This document shows, piece after piece, positions 49,340-59,561 of a DNA stretch of 64,000 nt. Each line of letters opens with the position of its first letter. Position 1 is the stretch's first letter. This DNA is from Pseudomonas farris. GTDB lineage: Bacteria > Pseudomonadota > Gammaproteobacteria > Pseudomonadales > Pseudomonadaceae. The stretch is from the NCBI RefSeq assembly GCF_019145235.1, contig NZ_JAHSTV010000012.1, positions 1 through 64,000 on the forward strand, given 5' to 3'. The notes under the pieces were generated by a model. That model did not search any database, had not been told where the DNA came from, and saw only the letters and a program-made list of their open reading frames with translations. The position numbers were made by a program, and so were the translations under genes.

Positions 49340-50989
49340 TCAGAACCCTTGCGGGGTCGACCGGGCCACAATCGCTTCCACATCCAGCCCGCGCGGCAAC
49401 GTTCCATACACCCGACCGGCCGACCCGAGGCGACTGGCGATGAAGGCATCACTGACCGCCGCATTCCCCGCCTCCAGCAACAGCTTGGCCTGAAGCCCCA
49501 AGGCGATGTCTTCGGTGAGCTGGCGGGCGCGGTATTGAATTTCGGCGGTGTCCTTGAACGCCGCCTGCAATTGGCTGATATGCGCGGCCAGACGTTTGTC
49601 GCCATGACCGTCGCCCAATTCGCTGAACAGCACATCAAGCACGCCCGGCTCTTTCGACAATGCGCGCAACACGTCGAGGCATTGCACGTTGCCGGAACCT
49701 TCCCACGTCGAGTTAACCGGGGCCTCACGATACAAACGCGGCAAGATGCTTTCTTCGACATAACCGGCGCCGCCCATGCATTCGGCAGCCTCATTGATCA
49801 TCGCGGGCGCGCGTTTGCAGATCCAGTACTTGCCCACCGCCGTCACCAGTCGGGCGAATTTTGCTTCGTGCTCGTCATCCAGATGATCCAGCGACCGGCC
49901 CATGCGCAAACTCAAGGCCAACGCCGCTTCGCTTTCCAGGGCCAGGTCGGCCAGTACGTTTTGCATCAAGGGTTGCTCGCTCAGCAACTTGCCACCGACC
50001 TTGCGGTGGGCGCAGTGATGGCTGGCCTGGGTCAACGCCTGGCGCATCAGCGCGCTGGAGCCGACCATGCAATCGAAGCGGGTCATGGCAACCATTTCGA
50101 TGATGGTTGGAACACCTCGCCCCTCTTCGCCGACCATCCAGGCCAGGGCGCCACGGAATTCCACCTCGCTGGAGGCATTGGACCAGTTGCCGAGTTTGTT
50201 CTTCAGCCGCTGGATGTAGAACTGATTGCGTGTGTCGTCTGGTCGATGACGCGGCAGCAGGAAACAGGTCAAGCCTTTGTCGGTCTGGGCCAGGGTCAGG
50301 AAGGCGTCGCACATCGGCGCCGAGCAGAACCACTTGTGGCCCACCAGTTCATACGCCTGACCGGGCCCACTGGCGCCGACCGGATAAGCCTTGGTGGTGT
50401 TGGCTCGCACGTCGGTGCCGCCCTGTTTCTCGGTCATGGCCATGCCGATGGTGACCCCGGCCTTGTGGGCCATGCCCACGTTGCGCGGGTCGTATTCGGT
50501 GGCGAGGATTTTCGGCAGCCATTGTTCGGCCAGATCCGGTTGCAGGCGCATCGCCGGGACACTGGCGAAGGTCATGGTCAGCGGGCAACCGCTGCCGGCT
50601 TCAGCCTGACTGTGCAAATACGTCATGGACGCGCGGGCAACGTGGGCGCCCGGTTGCGGATCGGTCCAGGGCAAGCCTGTCAGGCCATGCTCCACCGCCG
50701 TGCGCATCAACTCGTGGTAAGCCGGGTGAAATTCCACCAAATCGATGCGATAGCCGTAGCGGTCATGGCTGACGAACACCGGTTTGTTCTGATTGGCCGC
50801 AAACCCCGCCTCCATCAGCGGCCCGCCGGCCAATGCGCCGTAAGCGTCGATCCGCGACTCGGCCCAACCGGCATCGAAACGCCGCGACCACTCCTGCAAC
50901 GGCAGGTCGATGCGATAGAGGTTGGTGCCGTCCAGCGATGGAGGCTGGTTGGTGACTTCGTGGGTTTCGGCGAACTGATGCAGGTTCAT
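49340..50989 (-). CDS. Acyl-CoA dehydrogenase family protein, AidB-like
   Basis: 549 residues, the AidB length. The N-terminus (MNLHQFAETHEVTNQPPSLDGTNLYRIDLPLQEWSRRF), GMAMTEKQGGTDVRANTTKA, CMGGAGYVEESILPRLYREAPVNSTWEGSGNVQCLDVLRAL and the C-terminal helical region match the AidB subgroup, which binds DNA and is linked to alkylation response. A conventional acyl-CoA dehydrogenase role in lipid breakdown is possible. GGAG lies before the chosen ATG. It sits just downstream of ladS on the same strand, 75 bases apart. Confidence 0.88.
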   Translation of the reverse strand: MNLHQFAETHEVTNQPPSLDGTNLYRIDLPLQEWSRRFDAGWAESRIDAYGALAGGPLMEAGFAANQNKPVFVSHDRYGYRIDLVEFHPAYHELMRTAVEHGLTGLPWTDPQPGAHVARASMTYLHSQAEAGSGCPLTMTFASVPAMRLQPDLAEQWLPKILATEYDPRNVGMAHKAGVTIGMAMTEKQGGTDVRANTTKAYPVGASGPGQAYELVGHKWFCSAPMCDAFLTLAQTDKGLTCFLLPRHRPDDTRNQFYIQRLKNKLGNWSNASSEVEFRGALAWMVGEEGRGVPTIIEMVAMTRFDCMVGSSALMRQALTQASHHCAHRKVGGKLLSEQPLMQNVLADLALESEAALALSLRMGRSLDHLDDEHEAKFARLVTAVGKYWICKRAPAMINEAAECMGGAGYVEESILPRLYREAPVNSTWEGSGNVQCLDVLRALSKEPGVLDVLFSELGDGHGDKRLAAHISQLQAAFKDTAEIQYRARQLTEDIALGLQAKLLLEAGNAAVSDAFIASRLGSAGRVYGTLPRGLDVEAIVARSTPQGF

Positions 50990-51064
50990 GACGGGGCTCC
51001 TTTGGTCAGCCAAGGGACTTTCAGTTAAGCACCGCCCCGAGGTTGAACAAAGTGGCATATCTGC

Positions 51065-53440
51065 CTAACTGTCGGCGCTTTCGCCTTGCCCCGGACAGAG
51101 CACCCGCCGATAAAGCGCCGCCTGCAGATCCGCGAATTTCACCGGTTTGCTCAGGTAGTCGACCAAGGTGTCGCTCGGGCAATAGGCCCGGTCCGCACTC
51201 AGGGCAATCATGAACACGGGTAATTCGGCGCAACCCGGCAAGGCGCGGATCCGGCTGCAGATCGAGGCGCCATCCAGTGGCGGCAGCTGACAATCGAGCA
51301 GCACCGCATCAACGGTTTCACGCTGCAAGTGATCAAGCGCAGCGATGCCACTGTCGGCGGTGCGCACGCGGAACCCAAGCTTGAGCAACATGCCACGCAT
51401 CACCAATTGATTGATGCTGTTGTCGTCGACCAGCAACACCGTGCAGTCCTGGGGCAAACGCAGGTGGGAGGTTTGCCGGATAATCGAAGGCGCAGATTCC
51501 ATCGGCAGCTCGAATTCGACGTCCAGCTGGAAGCGACTGCCGCGTCCCGGTTCCGAGCGGTGGCTCAGGCGCCCGCCGAGCAATTCGACCAGTTGCCGAC
51601 AAATGGCCAGGCCAACGCCCAAACCACCGTATTCACGGGTCATCGAGCCGTCGAGCTGGAAGAAGCGTTGATACAGCGTTGCCTCGTCCAAATCGGTAAA
51701 ACCAATGCCGGTGTCGATCACCGCAAAGGACAGCGCCAGCCGATCGGGCGCCACAGGTTTGCCCGTCACCCGCAGCGCCAATCCGCCGATCCGGGTGAAT
51801 TTGATCGCGTTATCCAGCAGGCATTCCAGGCATTGCGTCAGCTTGCCGCTGTCGCCGTGCAAGCGATCCGGCAGCCCCGGTGCAACCTCGACCTTGAAGT
51901 CCAGCGACTTGCTCGATGCATTGCCATCGAACTGCAGGCGCAAGGCCTCGACCACACCGCGCAAACTGAATGTGTCCGGGTAGACCTTGAGCTTGCCGGC
52001 CTGTAATTCGGTCAGTGTGAGGATGCCATTGACCATGCGCATCATGTCCCGCGCCGAACCGGCAGCCGTTTGCTGATATTGCTCCAGCTCAGGGTTCATC
52101 TCGACGGTCTGCATCAACTCCAGCGAACCGATAACACCGTTCATGGGTGTGCGCAGTTCGTGGGTCAGGGTGGCGAGGAATTCGTCCTTGAGCTTGTTAC
52201 TGTGAGCCAGTTGCTGGTTCAGCACTTCGAGCTTCTGGCCGGCATCGAACAGCGTCTGAGCCTGTTGCTCGCGCATGGCGTTGATGCGATCGGCCAAGGC
52301 CAGGGACAGCAGCGCCACTTCGATCGCCGAGCCGATCTGACTGGCGTACATGGTCAGGAATACGTTGGGCAAATAACCCAGCACCATCAGGGTATTGACG
52401 ATGCCCCCAAGCAGGAACGCCGACCAGGCAATGATGAAATACCGCGCGACCCGCAGGCCACGCCACCAGGCGAAAATCCCGGCGGCGAAAATCACCACAG
52501 TAAAGACCAATGCCAGCAATGTCGCCAGACGCAGGGCCAGGGCGTAACTGGTCATCAATGACAACCCGACCACCAGCGCGCTGAACGCAATCAACACCAG
52601 CAGCAAACGGTCGAGCCAGCGACTGTGGGTGGCCGTCTGCAAGAAGCTGCGGGCGAACTGGCTGCCGAACAATCCTGAACAGCCGATGAAGAACGGCGTC
52701 GCAGCGTTGGCCCACCACGGATTGTTTGGCCAGAAATACTCCACGGCCGCGCCATTCACCGACAGCTGATACAAGCCGAACGAGGCGATATAGACGATGT
52801 AATAGAGGTAGCTGGTGTCGCGCACGCTGAGATAGATGAACAGGTTGTAGACCAGCATCCCCAGCAACACACCGTAAATCAGCCCCAGCACATAGAGCCG
52901 GGTCGGCTGCTGTTCGAGGTAAGCGGTGCTCGACCACAAAGTGACGGGCGCCTGAACCGACCCTTCGCTTTGCAGACGCAGGTACACGGTTTGCGCCTGC
53001 CCAGGCGCGAAGTTCAGATCGAACAGATAGTTGTTCTGGCGGATCTCGCGAGTGGTAAACGGCAATGCATCGCCAGTCTGTCGGACCAATTGATAGTCAC
53101 CGCCAGCATCGGGCAAGTAGAGATCGAGGTGATCGAGGGGCGGATAGGCCAACTCCAGCAACCAGGTCTGTTGTGCCGACGGGTTGGTCGGGCGGTACTG
53201 CAAGTCGATTTTCAGCCAGAACACCGAACGCGAATAACCGGCGTTGAGGGTGGCTTTATCGTGAGGGTTGAACTGCCCGGCCGCCGCTTGCGCACGGACA
53301 TCGGCGATGGTCGCCTGACCGCCCGCGTCTTCATAAACCTGCATCGTTCGGCCCAGGGGAAGGCTCTGGGTGAACTCGTCGAATTCGACGGCGCTCGCCA
53401 GGAGGGGCAAGCACAACAGCAACATCAGCAAATAGCGCAT
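51065..53440 (-). CDS. ladS: Hybrid sensor kinase LadS (7TMR-DISM)
   Basis: 791 residues: signal peptide (1-17), periplasmic 7TMR-DISMED2 domain (about 18-180), seven-helix 7TMR-DISM domain (about 185-385), dimerisation helix with His427 in THELRTPMNG, HATPase with DNAIKF and GLGVGLAI, and a receiver with phosphoacceptor Asp716 in VLLDCQLPP and Lys in LSKPVKF. Size and layout match P. aeruginosa LadS, and the gene lies by thiD, thiE and hemL as there. LadS relays phosphate toward GacS and raises RsmY/RsmZ, favouring sessile growth and secondary metabolites. Confidence 0.92.
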   Translation of the reverse strand: MRYLLMLLLCLPLLASAVEFDEFTQSLPLGRTMQVYEDAGGQATIADVRAQAAAGQFNPHDKATLNAGYSRSVFWLKIDLQYRPTNPSAQQTWLLELAYPPLDHLDLYLPDAGGDYQLVRQTGDALPFTTREIRQNNYLFDLNFAPGQAQTVYLRLQSEGSVQAPVTLWSSTAYLEQQPTRLYVLGLIYGVLLGMLVYNLFIYLSVRDTSYLYYIVYIASFGLYQLSVNGAAVEYFWPNNPWWANAATPFFIGCSGLFGSQFARSFLQTATHSRWLDRLLLVLIAFSALVVGLSLMTSYALALRLATLLALVFTVVIFAAGIFAWWRGLRVARYFIIAWSAFLLGGIVNTLMVLGYLPNVFLTMYASQIGSAIEVALLSLALADRINAMREQQAQTLFDAGQKLEVLNQQLAHSNKLKDEFLATLTHELRTPMNGVIGSLELMQTVEMNPELEQYQQTAAGSARDMMRMVNGILTLTELQAGKLKVYPDTFSLRGVVEALRLQFDGNASSKSLDFKVEVAPGLPDRLHGDSGKLTQCLECLLDNAIKFTRIGGLALRVTGKPVAPDRLALSFAVIDTGIGFTDLDEATLYQRFFQLDGSMTREYGGLGVGLAICRQLVELLGGRLSHRSEPGRGSRFQLDVEFELPMESAPSIIRQTSHLRLPQDCTVLLVDDNSINQLVMRGMLLKLGFRVRTADSGIAALDHLQRETVDAVLLDCQLPPLDGASICSRIRALPGCAELPVFMIALSADRAYCPSDTLVDYLSKPVKFADLQAALYRRVLCPGQGESADS

Positions 53441-53868
53441 TTAAGCCCCAGCGTGGCCTGTCCGGTTCTGTCAGGAAGCCCCCCATTCCTTTTGAGTAGA
53501 CGTAAAACCGGTATTACCTGTTATTGGTTTGGATCCACTCTAGCATAGCCGTTGATGGCCATTGAACACCATTGAAATTTTTCCTGCAAAGGCTCTAGAA
53601 CAAGCGTTCCAGCTCTATGCATTGAGTTAGAGCTGTTGGCTTGGTCAGGTTGTGACAATGCCTCAGCGCGTAGCGATTACTTGTGGCGAGGGGGCTTGCC
53701 CCTGTTGGGGTGCGAAGCGCCCCCTTTGCCTTCTGCCAGGAACACCGCATCGGCCGGTTTACGACCGCTTCGCAGCCGAACGAGGGCAAGCCCCCCCACC
53801 ACAATGTATCGGCCGCGATGGCGGCCACAACACCCGAAAAAACATGTTTGGTGGTAAGCTCGCGCACC
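53441..53868. other. 428-base gap between ladS and thiD
   Basis: The gap holds the divergent promoters and the repeat at 53682-53803. No TPP-riboswitch signature (CTGAGA) was recognised before thiD. I see no gene in it. Confidence 0.7.
53682..53803. repeat. Paired inverted repeat, GTGGCGAGGGGGCTTGCC family
   Basis: A left arm TGTGGCGAGGGGGCTTGCCC and a slightly diverged right arm (GGGCAAGCCCCCCCACCACA) with an inner GCTTCGCAGCCGAACG segment. It is related to 11346-11480 and 59367-59460. Confidence 0.78.
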
Positions 53869-54666
53869 ATGAATATCTACAGCTCTCGCCCCGTTGTCCT
53901 CTGTCTCTCCGGCCACGACCCAAGTGGTGGCGCCGGCTTGCAGGCAGATATCGAAGCCCTGCTCGCTCAGGGCTGTCATGCGGCTCCGGCCGTCACCGCC
54001 CTGACCGTGCAAGACACCGTCAACGTCACTGACTTCCGCGTTCTCGATCGCGAGTGGGTGCTGGCCCAAGCCAACGCCGTGCTCAACGACTCCGAAGTCG
54101 CCGCCGTCAAACTGGGCATGCTCGGTTCCCTGGAAATGGTCGACACCGTGGTCGAACTGCTTTCAGCGCACCCGCATTTGCCGGTGGTCTGCGACCCGGT
54201 GCTGCGCGCCGGTGGCGGTGGACGACTGGGCAAGGACGAGGTCGGCTACGCCATGCGCGAACGCCTGTTGCCGCTGTCGATCATTGCCACCCCCAACCTT
54301 CCCGAAGCCCGCATCCTCGCAGAACTGCCCGAAGGCACCGCGGACGAGTGCGCTGAAAAACTCCTGCCGTTCGTCAAACACCTGCTGATCACCGGCGGTC
54401 ATGGCGACGAACACGAGATACACAATCGCCTGTACAGCCGCGACGGTCGCCGCGAAACCTTTACCTGCCAGCGCTTGCCCGGCAGCTATCACGGTTCCGG
54501 TTGCACGCTGGCCAGCGCCCTCGCCGGTCGCCTGGCCCAGGGTGAACACCTTGCCAGTGCCGTACAGAGCGCGCTTGACTACACTTGGCGCACCTTGCGT
54601 GATGCGGAGCAGCTGGGCAAAGGCCAGTTCGTGCCGCGCCGCTTGCCACTGGACTTCTGTTCGTAA
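53869..54666 (+). CDS. thiD: Hydroxymethylpyrimidine/phosphomethylpyrimidine kinase
   Basis: 265 residues. The ThiD signature CLSGHDPSGGAGLQADIEAL (12-31), KLGMLGS, VVCDPVLRAGGG, TPNLPEARIL and the anion-hole GSYHGSGCTLASALAG (with catalytic Cys region) are all present. It phosphorylates the pyrimidine part of thiamine twice, in the cytoplasm. The ATG in a weak ribosome context follows from family N-termini. It is first of thiD-thiE-hemL. Confidence 0.95.
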   Translation: MNIYSSRPVVLCLSGHDPSGGAGLQADIEALLAQGCHAAPAVTALTVQDTVNVTDFRVLDREWVLAQANAVLNDSEVAAVKLGMLGSLEMVDTVVELLSAHPHLPVVCDPVLRAGGGGRLGKDEVGYAMRERLLPLSIIATPNLPEARILAELPEGTADECAEKLLPFVKHLLITGGHGDEHEIHNRLYSRDGRRETFTCQRLPGSYHGSGCTLASALAGRLAQGEHLASAVQSALDYTWRTLRDAEQLGKGQFVPRRLPLDFCS

Positions 54667-54698
54667 CTTTTTATTAGTATTGCGGTGAGGCTTGTCCG

Positions 54699-55322
54699 AT
54701 GAAACTACGTGGCCTGTACGCCATTACCGACAGCCAGTTACTGGCCGGGAAATTTCTTTCGTACGTGGAGGCGGCGCTTGAAGGCGGCGTCACCCTGCTG
54801 CAATACCGCGACAAGAGCAGCGACGAAGCCCGCCGCCTGCGTGAGGCCGAAGCCCTGCGCGATCTGTGCGAACGCTACAAGACCCATCTGATCATCAACG
54901 ACGACGCCGAACTGGCCGCACGCTTGAATGTCGGCGTGCACCTGGGCCAGACCGATGGCCCGCTGATGCCGGTTCGCGCACTGCTCGGTCGTCAGGCGAT
55001 CATCGGTTCGACCTGCCACGCGCAACTCGAACTCGCCGAACAAGCCGCCAAAGAAGGCGCCAGCTACGTCGCCTTCGGCCGCTTCTTCAACTCCAACACC
55101 AAGCCCGGCGCACCGGCCTGCAGCCTCGATCTGCTCGATCAGGCTCGCGGCAAACTGCACCTGCCAATCTGCGCGATCGGCGGCATTACTCTGGACAACG
55201 CTACGCCACTGGTGGCCCACGGGGTCGACTTGCTGGCGGTGGTGCATGGTCTGTTTGGCGCCGAGAACACGGCTGAAGTAACGCGCCGCGCCCGCGCCTT
55301 TAATGAATTATTCAAATCCTGA
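54699..55322 (+). CDS. thiE: Thiamine-phosphate synthase
   Basis: 207 residues. TIM-barrel motifs of Thi[90 protein letters not shown] and [30 protein letters not shown]. It joins the pyrimidine and thiazole phosphates to give thiamine phosphate. It lies 32 bases after thiD. Confidence 0.95.
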   Translation: MKLRGLYAITDSQLLAGKFLSYVEAALEGGVTLLQYRDKSSDEARRLREAEALRDLCERYKTHLIINDDAELAARLNVGVHLGQTDGPLMPVRALLGRQAIIGSTCHAQLELAEQAAKEGASYVAFGRFFNSNTKPGAPACSLDLLDQARGKLHLPICAIGGITLDNATPLVAHGVDLLAVVHGLFGAENTAEVTRRARAFNELFKS

Positions 55323-55340
55323 TTTTCTGAGAGCCCGATC

Positions 55341-56624
55341 ATGTCTCGTTCCGAAACCCTGTTTGCCAATGCCCAGAAACACATTCCCGGAGGCGTGAAC
55401 TCGCCTGTTCGTGCGTTCAAGAGTGTTGGCGGCACGCCGCTGTTCTTCAAACACGCCGAAGGCGCCTACGTCACCGACGAAGACGACAAGCGTTATGTGG
55501 ATTACGTCGGTTCCTGGGGGCCGATGATTCTCGGCCACAGCCATCCGGACGTGCTGGACGCGGTGCGCAAACAGTTGGAACACGGCCTGTCCTACGGCGC
55601 CCCGACCGCGATGGAAACCGAAATGGCCGATCTGGTCTGCTCGATCGTGCCGTCGATGGAAATGGTGCGCATGGTCAGCTCCGGCACCGAAGCGACGATG
55701 AGCGCCATCCGCCTGGCCCGTGGCTTCACCGGCCGTGACAGCATCATCAAATTCGAAGGTTGCTACCACGGTCACTCCGACAGCCTGCTGGTCAAGGCCG
55801 GTTCCGGCGCCCTGACCCAAGGCGTGCCGAGTTCTGCCGGTGTACCGGCGGCGTTCGCCAAACACACCCTGACCCTGCCGTTCAACGACATCGACGCGGT
55901 AGAAACCATGCTCGCCGAAGTCGGCCAGGACGTGGCCTGCATCATCGTCGAGCCAGTGGCCGGCAACATGAACTGCGTACCGCCGGCACCGGGCTTCCTC
56001 GAAGGCCTGCGGACCCTGTGCGACAAGCACGGCGTGGTGCTGATTTTCGACGAAGTGATGACCGGTTTCCGTGTCGCCCTCGGTGGCGCCCAAGCCCATT
56101 ACGGCGTCACGCCGGACCTGAGCACCTTCGGCAAGATCATCGGTGGCGGCATGCCGGTTGGCTGCTTCGGTGGCAAACGCAAGATCATGGAGCAAATCGC
56201 GCCACTGGGGCCGGTCTACCAGGCTGGCACGTTGTCGGGTAACCCCCTGGCGATGGCGGCGGGCCTGACCACTCTGCGCCTGATCAGTCGTCCTGGTTTC
56301 CACGCCGAGCTGAGCGACTACACCAGCCGTCTGCTCGATGGCCTGCAACAGCGCGCCGACGCCGCCGGCATTCCGTTCGTGACCACTCAGGCGGGTGGCA
56401 TGTTCGGCCTGTACTTCAGCGGCGCCGACGACATCGTGACCTTTGAAGATGTGATGGCCAGCGATGCCGGCCTGTTCGGGCGTTTCTTCCACCTGATGCT
56501 CGAAGGCGGTGTGTACCTGGCGCCAAGCGCCTTTGAAGCCGGTTTCACCTCGATCGCCCACGGCGAAACCGAGTTGAAACTGACACTGGACGCCGCCGAG
56601 CGTGCATTCGCCGCACTGAAATAA
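55341..56624 (+). CDS. hemL: Glutamate-1-semialdehyde 2,1-aminomutase
   Basis: 427 residues. PLP-binding Lys265 in [14 protein letters not shown], with [27 protein letters not shown]-like [21 protein letters not shown] and [16 protein letters not shown], as in class III aminotransferase HemL. It makes 5-aminolevulinate from glutamate semialdehyde, the first committed haem precursor by the C5 route. It is 18 bases after thiE. A hairpin at 56634-56661 follows. Confidence 0.97.
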   Translation: MSRSETLFANAQKHIPGGVNSPVRAFKSVGGTPLFFKHAEGAYVTDEDDKRYVDYVGSWGPMILGHSHPDVLDAVRKQLEHGLSYGAPTAMETEMADLVCSIVPSMEMVRMVSSGTEATMSAIRLARGFTGRDSIIKFEGCYHGHSDSLLVKAGSGALTQGVPSSAGVPAAFAKHTLTLPFNDIDAVETMLAEVGQDVACIIVEPVAGNMNCVPPAPGFLEGLRTLCDKHGVVLIFDEVMTGFRVALGGAQAHYGVTPDLSTFGKIIGGGMPVGCFGGKRKIMEQIAPLGPVYQAGTLSGNPLAMAAGLTTLRLISRPGFHAELSDYTSRLLDGLQQRADAAGIPFVTTQAGGMFGLYFSGADDIVTFEDVMASDAGLFGRFFHLMLEGGVYLAPSAFEAGFTSIAHGETELKLTLDAAERAFAALK

Positions 56625-56633
56625 AGCTGCGAC

Positions 56634-56661
56634 GCTGACGTTGGCTATTGCCAGCGTCAGC
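56634..56661 (+). terminator. Terminator after hemL
   Basis: GCTGACGTTGGC-TATT-GCCAGCGTCAGC is a 12-base stem with one G-T wobble, followed by TTT. The T-tract is short but the position, ten bases after the stop, suits a terminator. Confidence 0.7.
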
Positions 56662-56848
56662 TTTCACCTACATTCGCGTCCTTTTTCCTACTCATCTGCC
56701 AATAATCCCCCGCAAAGTGGGCGATATATTCCCCGTGCAGCAGAAAAACGAGTAAAGACTTTGTAAGGTTGGCCCTGCTTATTTCATAATGCGCGCTTAT
56801 TGGATCCCTCGATGGGTCCACGCGCCCCTCAGAGGTAAGTCGATTCCC

Positions 56849-57403
56849 ATGAACCGCACCGGCCGCACCCTTGCATTGGGCTGCCTGTTGCTCCTTCAGC
56901 CCCTGCTCGCGCTCGCACAAGCAGGCGGCAACTCGTTGTTGATCCCGGCGATGGGTCGCTGCACCCTCAATACTCAGCCGCAAGACCTGACGCAAGCGCT
57001 CGCCGCCTGTCAGAAAGCGTCGGATGAAGGGGATGCGCAAGCGCAATACGAGTTGGGTGAGTTCTACTACGACGGCAAAAACGCGCCCCGCGACCTCAAT
57101 CAAGCCCTGAGTTACTTCGAAAAGGCCTCGCTGCAAGGCCACGCCCAGGCGCAATTCAAACTCGGCACCATGTTCTTCCACGGTGAAGGCGTACCGGCCA
57201 ATAATGTTCAGGCGTATATCGTGCTGAAAATGGCCGCCGTCAACGGTGCCGAAGAGGCGCTGGACACCGCCGACGAAGTCGCCGAAAAAATGCCCCGCGA
57301 AGATCTGGAAGTCGCTACCCAGGTGCTGGGGCAAATTTTCCGTAAATACCTGATGGAATTGCAGAGCGCCGATGGGCGCACGCCGTTTTCGCCACTGCCC
57401 TGA
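56849..57403 (+). CDS. Secreted Sel1-like repeat protein
   Basis: 184 residues with a signal peptide (MNRTGRTLALGCLLLLQPLLALAQA). Two Sel1-type repeats can be seen: GDAQAQYELGEFYYDGKNAPRDLNQALSYFEKAS and GHAQAQFKLGTMFFHGEGVPANNVQAYIVLKMAA. Sel1 proteins are periplasmic scaffolds. It has AGAGG upstream and its own AT-rich promoter region. The partner is unknown; in P. aeruginosa the corresponding gene also follows hemL. Confidence 0.83.
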   Translation: MNRTGRTLALGCLLLLQPLLALAQAGGNSLLIPAMGRCTLNTQPQDLTQALAACQKASDEGDAQAQYELGEFYYDGKNAPRDLNQALSYFEKASLQGHAQAQFKLGTMFFHGEGVPANNVQAYIVLKMAAVNGAEEALDTADEVAEKMPREDLEVATQVLGQIFRKYLMELQSADGRTPFSPLP

Positions 57404-57428
57404 ATTCTGCATCGATCTTTCTGGCCCC

Positions 57429-57521
57429 TTCGCGAGCAAGCCCGCTCCCACATTAGATCTTCAGTGAACACAATATTTGTGAGCACCAGAGATTAAATGT
57501 GGGAGCGGGCTTGCTCGCGAA
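57429..57521. repeat. REP pair, inverted orientation
   Basis: Two GTGGGAGCGGGCTTGCTCG-class arms, TTCGCGAG end first, with a spacer CTTCAGTGAACACAATATTTG. It lies between the convergent Sel1 and DUF1820 genes. Confidence 0.85.
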
Positions 57522-57544
57522 TGGGGGCAACTCGGTCTTGAAGC

Positions 57545-57874
57545 TTACTTCTCAGGCATCGGCATCGGAAACGGCATGACATTGCCGACCGCACCGCGGG
57601 CTTCGCTGATTTTCGGGGTGCCGAGGCGCTCGACCTCGTCGATGCGCACGATCGAATGCATCGGCACAAAACTGCGCACAACGCCTTCGAACTGAGCCTT
57701 GAGCTTCTCTTCGCTCGGATCGACGACCACTTGCGTGCGCTCGCCAAAGACGAACTCTTCCACTTCCAGGAAGCCCCACAGATCACTTTGATAGATCTGC
57801 TTGGCATACATTTCGTACACCTGGCCCTGATTGAGGAAAATCACCTTGTAGATTGGAGCTTCACGTTTGGTCAT
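57545..57874 (-). CDS. DUF1820 protein
   Basis: 109 residues (MTKREAPIYKVIFLNQGQVYEMYAKQIYQSDLWGFLEVEEFVFGERTQVVVDPSEEKLKAQFEGVVRSFVPMHSIVRIDEVERLG...), matching the DUF1820 family. The fold is probably a small beta-rich domain; function unknown. The ATG six codons inside the longest frame is the family start. It is divergent from miaB with a 134-base gap. Confidence 0.87.
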   Translation of the reverse strand: MTKREAPIYKVIFLNQGQVYEMYAKQIYQSDLWGFLEVEEFVFGERTQVVVDPSEEKLKAQFEGVVRSFVPMHSIVRIDEVERLGTPKISEARGAVGNVMPFPMPMPEK

Positions 57875-58008
57875 GGTGGGCGGGTAACACATCGGGGATA
57901 AAAATGAGGGCGCGAACTATAGCATAGCCGTCGGACGCGCAACGGTAGGAACCTTGGTGCATGTTCCCTATAATGCGCGGTTCTTTGAATCACGTGATGA
58001 CTCTGTCC

Positions 58009-59337
58009 ATGGCCAAGAAGCTTTACATCGAAACCCACGGTTGCCAGATGAACGAGTACGACAGCTCGCGCATGGTCGATCTGCTGGGTGAACATCAGGC
58101 CCTGGAAGTCACCGCTCGTGCTGAAGATGCCGACGTGATCCTGCTCAACACGTGCTCGATCCGCGAACGCGCCCAGGACCGGGTGTATTCCCAGCTGGGC
58201 CGCTGGCGCGAATTGAAGCTGGCCAACCCTGACATGGTCATCGCTGTCGGCGGTTGCGTGGCCAGCCAGGAAGGCGCGGCCATCCGTGATCGCGCTCCGT
58301 ACGTGGACGTGGTATTCGGCCCGCAGACCCTGCATCGCCTGCCGGAAATGATCGACGCCGCGCGCCTGACCAAGCTGCCGCAAGTCGACGTCTCGTTCCC
58401 GGAAATCGAAAAATTCGACCACTTGCCCGAGCCACGCATCGACGGGCCGAGCGCTTACGTGTCGGTCATGGAAGGCTGCAGCAAGTACTGCACCTTCTGC
58501 GTAGTGCCATATACGCGCGGTGAAGAAGTCAGCCGACCATTCGACGACGTGATTGCCGAGATCATTCACCTGGCCGAAAACGGCGTGCGCGAAGTGACCT
58601 TGCTGGGGCAGAACGTCAACGGTTATCGCGGGACTACCCACGATGGTCGGCTGGCCGATCTGGCGGAATTGATCCGCGTAGTGGCCGCTGTCGATGGCAT
58701 CGATCGCATTCGCTACACCACCTCGCACCCGCTGGAATTCTCCGACAGCCTGATCCAGGCCCACGCCGACGTACCGGAACTGGTGAAACACCTGCATTTG
58801 CCGGTGCAATCCGGTTCCGACCGGATCCTCGCGGCGATGAAGCGCAACCACACCGCGCTGGAGTACAAATCCAAACTGCGCAAGTTGCGGGCCGCCGTGC
58901 CGGGGATCTGCATCAGCTCTGACTTTATCGTGGGCTTCCCGGGCGAGACCGAGAAAGACTTCGAACAGACCATGAAGCTGATCGAAGACGTCGGTTTCGA
59001 CTTCTCCTACTCGTTCGTTTATAGCCAGCGCCCGGGTACTCCGGCCGCCGATCTGGCTGACGAAACGCCGGAAGAACTGAAAAAAGAACGCCTGAACGCC
59101 CTGCAACATCGCCTGAACCAGCAAGGTTTCGAGATCAGCCGACAAATGGTGGGCTCCATTCAGCGGATTCTGGTAACCGATTATTCGAAAAAAGACCCCG
59201 GTGAACTGCAAGGCCGGACCGAGAATAATCGTATCGTCAACTTCCGCTGCGACAATCCGACCCTGATCGGCCAGTTCGCCGACGTGCACATCGATGCCGC
59301 GCAACCGCACTCGCTGCGGGGCTCGCTGATCCAATAA
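58009..59337 (+). CDS. miaB: tRNA-2-methylthio-N6-dimethylallyladenosine synthase
   Basis: 442 residues. The N-terminal UPF0004 domain holds [13 protein letters not shown] (Cys12) and NTCSIRERA and GGCVASQEG for the auxiliary iron-sulfur cluster. The radical-SAM triad is Cys157, Cys161 and Cys164 in GCSKYCTFC. The TRAM domain (about 376-440) ends the protein. It adds the methylthio group to A37 of tRNAs reading UNN codons. The start [11 protein letters not shown] is the usual one; a start four codons earlier is possible. Confidence 0.96.
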   Translation: MAKKLYIETHGCQMNEYDSSRMVDLLGEHQALEVTARAEDADVILLNTCSIRERAQDRVYSQLGRWRELKLANPDMVIAVGGCVASQEGAAIRDRAPYVDVVFGPQTLHRLPEMIDAARLTKLPQVDVSFPEIEKFDHLPEPRIDGPSAYVSVMEGCSKYCTFCVVPYTRGEEVSRPFDDVIAEIIHLAENGVREVTLLGQNVNGYRGTTHDGRLADLAELIRVVAAVDGIDRIRYTTSHPLEFSDSLIQAHADVPELVKHLHLPVQSGSDRILAAMKRNHTALEYKSKLRKLRAAVPGICISSDFIVGFPGETEKDFEQTMKLIEDVGFDFSYSFVYSQRPGTPAADLADETPEELKKERLNALQHRLNQQGFEISRQMVGSIQRILVTDYSKKDPGELQGRTENNRIVNFRCDNPTLIGQFADVHIDAAQPHSLRGSLIQ

Positions 59338-59350
59338 CACCTCGTCATCT

Positions 59351-59460
59351 GTGGGAGCCGGGCTTTTGTGGCGAGGGGGCTGCCCCCGTTGGATCGCGAA
59401 GCGATCCCGAATATTTCGCGACTGCTTCGCAGCCGAACGGGGGCAAGCCCCCTCGCCACA
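59351..59460. repeat. Truncated REP fused to a GTGGCGAGGGGG repeat
   Basis: A broken GTGGGAGCCGGGCTTT half (59351-59366) runs directly into a full GTGGCGAGGGGGCTGCCCCC pair (59367-59460) that has inner GGATCGCGAAGCGATCC and GCTTCGCAGCCGAACG. It lies between miaB and ybeZ. Confidence 0.78.
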
Positions 59461-59561
59461 GATCAAGCGCCAACCGGCATCTTATTTAAGAGCTTTCGCA
59501 CCCAGGCGACTGGCGCTATCCTTGATTCATCATAATTGCCCCTGGGCGGCTAAATACGACC

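Noticed and set aside
49319-51028. 569-codon plus-strand frame opposite the acyl-CoA dehydrogenase
   Set aside because: Shadow of the AidB-like gene; composition rich in His, Gln and Arg as expected for an antisense frame.
53441-53868. TPP riboswitch before thiD
   Set aside because: I looked for the thi-box core (CTGAGA and ACCTGA-like elements) and saw none in this gap; the space is mostly a repeat.
57871-59466. 531-codon minus-strand frame opposite miaB
   Set aside because: Shadow of miaB, whose radical-SAM motifs are complete on the plus strand.
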